NCBI GenBank assembly: GCA_003151535.1
Contig: PLXT01000112.1
Span: forward strand, 281 to 6,280
DNA length: 6,000 nt
From: Methanobacterium sp.
GTDB taxonomy: Archaea; Methanobacteriota; Methanobacteria; Methanobacteriales; Methanobacteriaceae
Reading direction: 5' to 3'
Made by a program: the position numbers and the translations under genes. Numbering within the stretch: the stretch's first letter is position 1; each line of letters starts with the position of its first letter. Below are positions 1 through 5,187 of the stretch, one piece after another. The notes beneath the pieces were generated by a model, which did not search any database, was not told the DNA's origin, and was given only the letters and a program-made list of their open reading frames with translations.

Positions 1-475
1 TTATTGCTTCTTCTGCTTTTTTTCGTTCGGTGATATCTCTGATAATTGCTGAGAAATATGTTGTGTTGTCAGATTCCCATGCAGATAATGACATTTCAAA
101 TGGGAATGTGGTCTCATCCTTCCTTAAACCTGTTGTTTGAACTGTTTTTCCAAGAAGACTGTGTTTTCCACTTACTTCATAATTTTCCAATTTATTTAGA
201 TACCCTTTCCTAAATTTATCAGGCATTAAAATTGTTAAACTCTTGCCAGATAACTCATCAGCGGAGTAGCCAAATAGTTTTTTAAAGATTTTATTAAAGA
301 ATAAAATATTTCCGTTATGATCTGTTGTAACAATTCCATCAGTAGCAGACTCTGCAAAAGTTCTAAAACGTTCTTCACTTTTTTTAAGAGCAATTTTAGT
401 TTTTTTACATTCCATTATTTCTTTCTTCATTTCTTTTAATTCATCATTACATTGATCTTCAGTTTCCCCTGACAT
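1..475 (-). CDS. PAS-domain sensor protein, N-terminal part (probable sensor kinase)
   Basis: Reading leftward from the ATG at 475, the frame is open for 158 codons to the window edge, so the C-terminal part is missing. Residues 1-32 are highly charged (Lys/Glu-rich, heptad-like) and probably form a helix or coiled coil. Residues 33-158 form a PAS domain: it opens with SEERFRTFAESATDGI, contains the FFNKIFKKLFGYSADEL core at about 59-75, and ends with the classic FSAIIRDITERKKAEEAI, which normally leads into a linker helix and either another PAS or a histidine kinase module. There is no signal peptide or membrane segment in the visible part, so a cytoplasmic sensor is likely. PAS domains bind small ligands or cofactors, but no cofactor can be named from this sequence. 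The effector domain lies outside the window, so 'histidine kinase' is inferred from how common that architecture is in methanogens. The gene is divergent from the Roadblock/GTPase/KaiC-like cassette and may share its control region. Confidence 0.88.
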   Translation of the reverse strand, partial: MSGETEDQCNDELKEMKKEIMECKKTKIALKKSEERFRTFAESATDGIVTTDHNGNILFFNKIFKKLFGYSADELSGKSLTILMPDKFRKGYLNKLENYEVSGKHSLLGKTVQTTGLRKDETTFPFEMSLSAWESDNTTYFSAIIRDITERKKAEEAI

Positions 476-482
476 TGAATAA

Positions 483-488
483 ACCTCC
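483..488 (-). promoter_or_regulatory. Shine-Dalgarno site fixing the PAS gene start
   Basis: On the minus strand GGAGGT lies seven bases upstream of the ATG at 475. Another in-frame ATG at 490 overlaps this motif and would have no ribosome site of its own, so the downstream ATG is preferred. Confidence 0.75.
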
Positions 489-542
489 ATATCATCCAAA
501 AGTCATATTCCAAAGCTTTACACTAATAAATAGTATAATTTT

Positions 543-561
543 CTAAGTAATTATAACTTAG
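543..561. promoter_or_regulatory. Inverted repeat, possible operator (PAS-gene side)
   Basis: CTAAGT and ACTTAG form a perfect six-base inverted repeat around a seven-base AT-only centre. Beyond the arms, TTTT on the left can face AAAA on the right with a two-base offset. It lies about 70 bases upstream of the PAS start, where an operator or a leader hairpin could sit. The function is inferred, and chance is possible in such AT-rich DNA. Confidence 0.3.
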
Positions 562-632
562 TGAAAAAATACTCGATCTATACAGAAAATATATTTTTAA
601 AGTATAATATGCATTATTTATCATTAATTCTA

Positions 633-652
633 ATAACTGTGAAATCAGTTAT
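633..652. promoter_or_regulatory. Inverted repeat, possible operator in the centre of the divergent region
   Basis: ATAACTG and CAGTTAT form a perfect seven-base inverted repeat with a six-base centre, TGAAAT. The 20-base spacing suits a dimeric winged-helix or HTH regulator. It lies roughly midway between the two divergent starts, so it could control either or both. No regulator gene is visible in the window. Confidence 0.35.
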
Positions 653-774
653 CCCCGAATACGAATCTTTGATGATATTATATGTTAACAAAATCAATTA
701 GTAATAAAGGGTATAATAAAATTTAACATATTTTTTTCAGCATATTTTGAGGGAAATATTTATGAGGGTGTAGT

Positions 775-1151
775 ATGACCAAAACTAAAAAGGAAAAGTT
801 AGATGATGTACTAACGGGATTAATACAGGTTGGACAGATAAAAGCATGTGGTATTGTTTCTAAGGAAATCTTCTAATTAACTCTAGGACACCACCTGATG
901 TTGATTCCCGAATATTTTCAGCACTCTGTTCCACTATAATGGGAGCTGCAGAAGCTGCATCCGGCCAGATGACAACAGGTATAGTATCACAAATCTCTGT
1001 TAAAACTGAAAAAGGGACTATTGTACTTATTCCTGCTGGTTTAAAGGCTATATTAACAGTTTTAACTGACCCTGAAGCTCAAATCGGGTTGATATTCTAT
1101 GAAATGGAAACCCGTGCACTTCAAGTTGAAGAAATTTTAAGGGAAATGTGA
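775..1151 (+). pseudogene. Roadblock/LC7 domain protein, frameshifted (probable GTPase partner)
   Basis: Reading starts at the ATG at 775 after GAGGGTG. It gives 33 residues (MTKTKKEKLDDVLTGLIQVG, then QIKACGIVSKEIF) and stops at TAA 874-876. The rest of the protein continues in another frame from about 870: LLINSRTPPDVDSRIFSALC, then the segment from ATG 939 to TGA 1149-1151. Restoring one base near the AAA at 866-868 (for example GAAAAT) gives a continuous protein of about 125 residues. That is the usual size for Roadblock/LC7, with the typical N-terminal helix, a GIVSKE-x-LLI strand pair and a central helix rich in small residues (IMGAAEAASGQM). Proteins of this family dimerise and act as partners or GAPs of MglA-type small GTPases. 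The stop overlaps the start of the GTPase gene by three bases, which supports a shared complex. The break could be a real mutation or a homopolymer read error, since the rest of the coding sequence looks intact. Confidence 0.82.
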
Positions 1152-2338
1152 ATCAAATGAAAAAAACTCATATCCCCAAACTTGACGATTTCATTGGAGG
1201 AGGAATTCCAGAAGGATCATCAATTCTTTTTTGTGCAGTTCCCGGAGTTGAATGTGAAGCCTTTGGATATCAAATCCTCAATGGTATAATTGAAGATGGA
1301 CATAAAGGTTTTATTTTTACCAATGTTTCTGAACCTAATGACATAATATACGAGTTCAGCCAATATGGATGGAACCTAGAAAAATATCTTGAAGAAGAAA
1401 AAGCCTTCTTTGTAGATGGAAGCTCAAATTTCATAGGAGTGCCACCAATGGGTAAGTACTCAATTAATGAACTTTCCCAAATAGAAGGAATTGTACTAAA
1501 CGCTATTGATGATGTATCAAATGGAGTTGGAGTAATAAATAATTTATCTACACTTATTGATTATCTTGAAGAAGATAAAATAATTGAGATCCTAGATAAA
1601 TGGAATAAGCGTGCAAAGGCAAACAATACCATTTTAGTGTATATATTCACTAAATGGGGCTACGAACAAAAACTTATCGATACCATAAAGAACAGTGTTG
1701 ATAGTGTTGTCAGTTTAACAAGTATTGAAGAACGTGTAATTATTGGACAAGGTTTCATGGTTACTAGTGCATCTTGGACGCGACCTCAAAATAATATGGT
1801 ACTATTTTTCGTTTTACAACCTGGCGGGGTTAAAATATATATTCCAAAAATTTTGGTAACAGGGCCTTATAATGCTGGAAAATCAAGTTTTGTCAAATCC
1901 ATTTCAAAAAAATCTGTTTCAGTAGAAAGAATGGCTTTAGAAAAATTTCCAACTACCATTGCAATGGATATTGGCCATGTAGATCATACGGGTTTTGTTG
2001 CAGATATCTTCGGAACTCCTGGTCAGGAGCGTTTTGACCTTATGTTGGACGTACTATCCAAGGAAGCTGTTGGAGCATTTATAATAGTGGATTCAAGTGC
2101 CCCTCAAACATTTGCACGGGCAAAGGAAATGATAAACAAAACTCATGCCAAAGCCATTCCAAAAATAATAGTTGCCAACAAACAGGACATGCCTGGAGCA
2201 TTGTCCACTGAACAAATCAGAGAAGCAATGAAACTTGATAAGAATATTCCAATAATACCAACTACAATAACTGAGAATACAGGTGTAGAAGAAGCACTTG
2301 ATGCTCTCTTAACACTCTTATACGGCGATACAAAATGA
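1148..2338 (+). CDS. Fusion of a degenerate KaiC-like domain and an MglA/CvnD-type small GTPase
   Basis: This gene encodes 396 residues from GTG 1148, which overlaps the Roadblock stop. ATG 1157 (residue 4) is an alternative start, and neither has a strong ribosome site, so translational coupling is likely. Residues about 7-230 are a RecA/KaiC-like fold opening with IPKLDDFIGGGIPEGSS. The P-loop is ruined: aligned to the downstream paralogs (GPSKTGKS), residues 30-37 read AVPGVECE, with Cys36 in place of lysine. The Walker B segment reads VINNLSTL, with Asn131 where aspartate is expected. Residues about 232-396 are a Ras-like GTPase with G1 GPYNAGKS (239-246), switch I PTTIAMDIG (268-276), G3 FGTPGQE (288-294, glutamine 293 kept), G4 NKQD (344-347) and a G5-like TENTG. 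The FGTPGQERF and TTIAMD signatures fit the COG2229 GTPases related to MglA and conservon CvnD. There is no signal peptide or transmembrane segment. I infer a GTP switch attached to a non-catalytic RecA-fold module, with the upstream Roadblock protein as regulator. Confidence 0.88.
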   Translation: MNQMKKTHIPKLDDFIGGGIPEGSSILFCAVPGVECEAFGYQILNGIIEDGHKGFIFTNVSEPNDIIYEFSQYGWNLEKYLEEEKAFFVDGSSNFIGVPPMGKYSINELSQIEGIVLNAIDDVSNGVGVINNLSTLIDYLEEDKIIEILDKWNKRAKANNTILVYIFTKWGYEQKLIDTIKNSVDSVVSLTSIEERVIIGQGFMVTSASWTRPQNNMVLFFVLQPGGVKIYIPKILVTGPYNAGKSSFVKSISKKSVSVERMALEKFPTTIAMDIGHVDHTGFVADIFGTPGQERFDLMLDVLSKEAVGAFIIVDSSAPQTFARAKEMINKTHAKAIPKIIVANKQDMPGALSTEQIREAMKLDKNIPIIPTTITENTGVEEALDALLTLLYGDTK

Positions 2339-3036
2339 TCCCATGTATTGAATCAGGTATCCCTGAATTTGACGAACTCACACGTTCAAATAGTGGAACA
2401 GGTGGAATCCCAGAGAACTCATCAACTTTAATATATGGTCCCTCAAAAACGGGTAAATCAATATTTAACTATCAATTCACATACCACGGACTTTCCCATG
2501 ATGAACCATGCCTTTATATTACAACTGACCAAGGTCTTAAACAGTTAGAAGGCAATATGTTTGACTTCCAGATACCAATTGAAAAATACATCGCAGAAAA
2601 AACTTTATATGTAATTGACACTACTTCAAATATCTCCGAAGGAATGAAAACTAAAACAGAAACTATTGTATCTTCCCATATTAACAATCCCACAGATATC
2701 ATGGTTAAAGTTGGTTCAGGAGTTAAATATATCTGCAAAAATAATCCGAGATTTAGATCTGTATTAGATTCTACTACTACTCTTCTGGCATATAATGATA
2801 ACATGTTGATTTTACGCGTTTTAAAGGCTTATTTAATGAGAGTAAATGAGGCAGGTGGAACACCAATAATCACATACACAGAAAATACAGCAGATACCAT
2901 GGTTGAAACAATGCTCAAATCCATGGTTGACAATATTATAAAATTAGATGGAAAGACATTAACTGTTGAAGCCATGAAGGGTATTGGAAAAAGAAGTTCA
3001 CAATACCAAATTACAACCCATGGCATTATATTTTGA
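2335..3036 (+). CDS. KaiC/RAD55-like RecA-fold ATPase, first tandem copy
   Basis: This gene encodes 233 residues. Its ATG overlaps the preceding TGA in ATGA, so it is translationally coupled to the GTPase gene, and no separate ribosome site is seen. It is a single-domain KaiC/RAD55-family (COG0467-type) protein. It has the N-terminal signature ESGIPEFDEL (6-15), a Walker A GPSKTGKS (35-42) and a Walker B-like segment FRSVLDSTTTLL (140-151, Asp145). The pair of catalytic glutamates usual in KaiC-type domains is missing: the matching site reads YITTDQGLKQ, Asp65-Gln66. It may therefore bind ATP but hydrolyse it slowly. This resembles the archaellum protein ArlH/FlaH, although I do not claim it belongs to that family. 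It is about 57% identical (117 of 206 positions, ungapped hand alignment) to the next gene, so the two arose by tandem duplication. No signal peptide is present, and it is probably cytoplasmic. Confidence 0.88.
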   Translation: MIPCIESGIPEFDELTRSNSGTGGIPENSSTLIYGPSKTGKSIFNYQFTYHGLSHDEPCLYITTDQGLKQLEGNMFDFQIPIEKYIAEKTLYVIDTTSNISEGMKTKTETIVSSHINNPTDIMVKVGSGVKYICKNNPRFRSVLDSTTTLLAYNDNMLILRVLKAYLMRVNEAGGTPIITYTENTADTMVETMLKSMVDNIIKLDGKTLTVEAMKGIGKRSSQYQITTHGIIF

Positions 3037-3079
3037 AACTATTCAGGTATCTGTTAAAATATTCTTAAAACATTTATGT

Positions 3080-3086
3080 GAGGTGA
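3080..3086 (+). promoter_or_regulatory. Strong Shine-Dalgarno site for the second KaiC-like gene
   Basis: GAGGTGA sits four bases before the ATG at 3091 and is the best ribosome site in the cassette. The two genes upstream rely on overlapping stop/start codons, so this copy may be translated more independently. The 54-base gap before it shows no clear terminator. Confidence 0.7.
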
Positions 3087-3090
3087 ATTT

Positions 3091-3813
3091 ATGATCAAAA
3101 CTATTGAATCTGGAATTCCAGGATTTGATGAACTTACATTATCTGAGATCACAGAAGGAGGAATTCCAGGAAAATCAAGTACGTTAATATATGGTCCGCC
3201 AAAAACTGGCAAATCCATATTTTGCAACCAATTCACATATCAAGGACTTTTAAACCTAGAACCCTGTCTTTATGTGACTACAGATCATGGACTTAAACAG
3301 GTTCAAAATAATATGATGGAATTCCAATGGTTCATACAGAATTATATTCAAAATCAGAGTCTTTATATTATAGATGGAATTTCACAACTCTCAGGTAAAA
3401 AAATAGAAAATACAAATAACATAAAATCATCTTTTGTTCGTAATCCTTCAGATATGATGGTTAAAATTGGTATTGGAACAAGGTTTGTATATAAAAAATC
3501 GAATCATTTCAGATCTACACTTGATTCACTTAACACACTATTTGCATTCAACCCTCAACAAATGGTCATAAGAGTATTAAATGCTTACTTAAGAAGAATT
3601 ACCGAAGCAGGAGGTACATGTATCATAGCTTATACAGAAGGAATAATCGATCCAAACACAGAAAACATGTTAAAATCATTATTTGACAATACCATAAAGT
3701 TAGATGGCCAAAATATACAGATCAAATACCATTTTGAAGAAGAGGAAGAAGTAACTAATTACAGATCAACTTACAAAATTACCGATAAAGGAATTGTTGT
3801 TAAAAAAGTATAA
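3091..3813 (+). CDS. KaiC/RAD55-like RecA-fold ATPase, second tandem copy
   Basis: This gene encodes 240 residues, with its start fixed by GAGGTGA just upstream. It has the same architecture and residue numbering as its neighbour: ESGIPGFDEL (6-15), Walker A GPPKTGKS (35-42), Walker B-like FRSTLDSLNTLF (140-151, Asp145), and the conserved AYLRRITEAGGT helix-turn near 165-176. The site of the KaiC glutamate pair reads YVTTDHGLKQ, Asp65-His66, so it too lacks the usual catalytic acids. It differs from the first copy mainly in the loop at about 95-115 and in the C-terminal tail, where HFEEEEEV (214-221) forms an acidic patch before the final ITDKGIVVKKV strand. It is probably the last gene of the operon, as T-rich DNA follows within 50 bases. 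Likely role: nucleotide-binding partner or homo/hetero-oligomer subunit working with the first copy and the GTPase fusion. The substrate is unknown. Confidence 0.88.
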   Translation: MIKTIESGIPGFDELTLSEITEGGIPGKSSTLIYGPPKTGKSIFCNQFTYQGLLNLEPCLYVTTDHGLKQVQNNMMEFQWFIQNYIQNQSLYIIDGISQLSGKKIENTNNIKSSFVRNPSDMMVKIGIGTRFVYKKSNHFRSTLDSLNTLFAFNPQQMVIRVLNAYLRRITEAGGTCIIAYTEGIIDPNTENMLKSLFDNTIKLDGQNIQIKYHFEEEEEVTNYRSTYKITDKGIVVKKV

Positions 3814-3855
3814 TTTATTTAATGGAGTTTTTGCACGAATATTGTTTCTGACATA

Positions 3856-3864
3856 TTTTTTTTT
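3856..3864 (+). terminator. T-run terminator after the KaiC-like operon
   Basis: Nine consecutive T residues lie 43 bases after the stop codon at 3811-3813, followed by another four T after one C. Archaeal RNA polymerase terminates at such runs without needing a hairpin, and none is seen here. This fits the end of the plus-strand operon. Confidence 0.5.
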
Positions 3865-3949
3865 CATTTTAAAAAGTGTAAATGATTTGTTTGGAAGAAA
3901 ATCTAATTTTTGTATACAATGAATCCGTTCCAACATTAATCAATTAGAT

Positions 3950-3973
3950 ATGATGTTTCGTCATAGACATCAT
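3950..3973. repeat. Short inverted repeat
   Basis: ATGATGT and ACATCAT form a perfect seven-base inverted repeat around a ten-base centre. It ends 25 bases before the TATA-like TATATAAA at 3999, so it could be an upstream regulator site. It could also be chance. Confidence 0.35.
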
Positions 3974-4303
3974 CAATTCAGCATAAATCGGGAACTAGTA
4001 TATAAATCTCATCAAATATTCGAATTCTTTGATAGACTCAACTATTGTAAAGGATACACTCATTTTTTTCATTGAAATCACATTACTTCAATATTATTAA
4101 CTATAACTACATGGAAATAACATATAAAATACTTGTAAGAATTCTCTTGAGATAGTGATGAAGAAAAAAGAAATTAGATAAATATAAAATTAAGCATTAT
4201 TTGTCATTGATCTATTGTAATATCTGTCTTTTTCGAAGTCCGCCATACACGAAGATCTCTCCTAAAAGAATTAATTAAAAGTTATTTATGATTATTCTCA
4301 CTA

Positions 4304-4341
4304 AAGTTGATAGATATAGAATAAGCTTATTTTATCAACTT
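4304..4341. repeat. Nested inverted repeat
   Basis: AAGTTGATA (4304-4312) and TATCAACTT (4333-4341) are perfect nine-base inverted arms. Between them lies the 12-base palindrome AATAAGCTTATT (4320-4331), so the whole can fold as a 9+6 base-pair stem with a seven-against-one bulge. A competing pair, ATAGAAT with ATTCTAT, overlaps it on the right. No T-run follows, so a terminator is unlikely. An RNA structure, a protein site or an old element end is possible. Confidence 0.45.
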
Positions 4342-4400
4342 GAATTCTATTAAACTGCTTCTTATAACATATATGTAACTAGTCAAGTTATTGTAATTCA

Positions 4401-4415
4401 AAAATATATATAAAG
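4401..4415 (+). promoter_or_regulatory. TATA-like box upstream of the lipoprotein pseudogene
   Basis: AAAATATATATAAAG matches archaeal TATA boxes well. It would start a transcript near 4435, leaving a leader of roughly 120 bases before the ATG at 4559. A weaker TATA-like site near 4488-4497 would give a shorter leader, so the true promoter is not settled. Confidence 0.4.
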
Positions 4416-4558
4416 TTAAACTATCTCTAAAATGAGAGAAAAAAGATGCTAAGTTAACCTCTACAAAGATTTATTAAGATTTAAGTATTAATATTTTTAG
4501 GAGTCATTACTTAATGTACTAAAGGTGGGGATTAAAAAATAATCTGGAGTTAAAAAAT

Positions 4559-5054
4559 ATGAAAAAATGGATATCAATAATTGCAGTAATCTTAGTAGGT
4601 AGTATTTGCCTCGGGTTGTACAGCACAATCATCAGCTAAAACATACAGTGGTAATAATATAAGTTTTCAATATCCTGGAAACTGGAATACTGATTATAAC
4701 AGTAGCTTACAAAACTAAGGTAATGAAGGAGATGTGTTAGTTACATTAGGAAAAGATAATTCAGGAATGGCCGTTGCAAAAGCAAATATCGGATCAGCCA
4801 ATATATCAGCATCTACACTATCATCTGGATTTAAAACAATAATACAATCTAAATATCAATACATTTCAAATAAAACAGTAACTGTTGATGGCATTAATGC
4901 CACACAACTTGTAATAAAAGACAACTCCACTGGAGACCATGGTTCACTCACATTCCTAAATAAAAACAATTCAATTTATATCATCATGATTTCAACACCA
5001 GACAACAACCAGCAAACAATTGACATGATACTCAATAGTTTTAAATTCCAATAA
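4559..5054 (+). pseudogene. PsbP-related lipoprotein, broken by a frameshift and a stop
   Basis: A GGAG (4546-4549) precedes the ATG at 4559. The first 19 codons give a signal peptide, MKKWISIIAVILVGSICLG. The frame then runs off through an extra G in the GGG at 4613-4615. Removing one G restores a lipobox, ICLG-CTAQSSA, with the cysteine codon at 4617-4619. The restored frame continues through TYSGNNISFQYPGNW to an in-frame TAA at 4716-4718 and then stays open to TAA 5052-5054. The intact ancestor would have been about 164 residues. The YSGNNISFQYPGNW opening and the C-terminal IYIIMIST...MILNSFKF pattern resemble the PsbP-related lipoproteins of Methanobacteriales, whose function is not known to me. 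Such a protein would be anchored outside the cell membrane by its lipidated cysteine. The 106-codon remainder from GTG 4734 has no signal sequence and is unlikely to work alone. Confidence 0.8.
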
Positions 5055-5060
5055 ACTTCT

Positions 5061-5095
5061 ATAGAAAATTTCTATAAACTTTTTTGATTTTTTTT
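5061..5095 (+). terminator. Hairpin plus T-runs after the lipoprotein pseudogene
   Basis: ATAGAAA (5061-5067) and TTTCTAT (5069-5075) form an inverted repeat with a one-base centre. It is followed by six T (5080-5085) and eight T (5088-5095). It starts six bases after the stop codon. It looks like a terminator, though it might overlap the left end of the insertion sequence. Confidence 0.55.
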
Positions 5096-5151
5096 GTTTT
5101 AATCATTTGGGTTTATTTTTTGGTCTTTAATTTGTTTAAATGTTGAATTTG

Positions 5152-5165
5152 GATATATTTATATG
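5152..5165 (+). promoter_or_regulatory. TATA-like box of the transposase gene
   Basis: GATATATTTATATG lies 23-36 bases before the ATG at 5188, so transcription would begin very near the start codon, giving a short or leaderless message. GGAG at 5180-5183 is also present and decides for ATG 5188 over the in-frame ATG at 5140. Confidence 0.45.
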
Positions 5166-5187
5166 TTATTATGAGTATAGGAGTATT

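Larger units (their letters stand above)
476..774. other. Divergent AT-rich intergenic region between the PAS gene and the Roadblock operon
   Basis: No gene is visible here. The region must hold the promoters of the leftward PAS gene and the rightward Roadblock gene. Several AT-rich TATA-like stretches occur (for example around 586-599, 679-684 and 710-720), but none stands out enough to assign with confidence. Two short perfect inverted repeats, described separately, are the only clear structure. A Shine-Dalgarno-like GAGGGTG at 764-770 serves the ATG at 775. Confidence 0.6.
3814..4558. other. 745-base gene-free AT-rich stretch
   Basis: No protein frame of useful length, tRNA or rRNA is visible on either strand. 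The stretch holds the operon terminator near 3856, a seven-base inverted repeat at 3950-3973, a TATA-like TATATAAA at 3999-4006 followed by seven T at 4063-4069, a larger inverted repeat at 4304-4341, a second TATA-like box at 4401-4415, and a five-base hairpin (TCTCT/AGAGA) at about 4424-4439. A slightly more G+C-rich patch lies near 4234-4260. It could be decayed gene DNA, a small RNA locus, or simply the long leader region of the next gene. Confidence 0.6.

Noticed and set aside
2514..3026. Minus-strand open frames at 2514-2804 and 2829-3026
   Set aside because: They lie fully inside a well-supported KaiC-like gene on the plus strand, have no ribosome site worth noting and no recognisable motif.
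3054..3236. Minus-strand open frame
   Set aside because: It is antisense to the start and P-loop of the second KaiC-like gene and shows no protein family features.
2335..3813. Naming the KaiC-like genes as circadian clock genes or as archaellum arlH
   Set aside because: They are single-domain proteins without the glutamate pair, with no KaiA, KaiB or archaellum genes nearby. Only the broad family is supported.
3814..4558. CRISPR array, tRNA or rRNA in the long gene-free stretch
   Set aside because: There are no regularly spaced repeats, no cloverleaf-like motifs (such as GGTTCGAATCC) and no conserved rRNA segments.
5140..5187. Upstream in-frame start (ATG 5140) for the transposase
   Set aside because: The added residues are not transposase-like, and a TATA-like box lies inside this segment. 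GGAG before ATG 5188 supports the later start.
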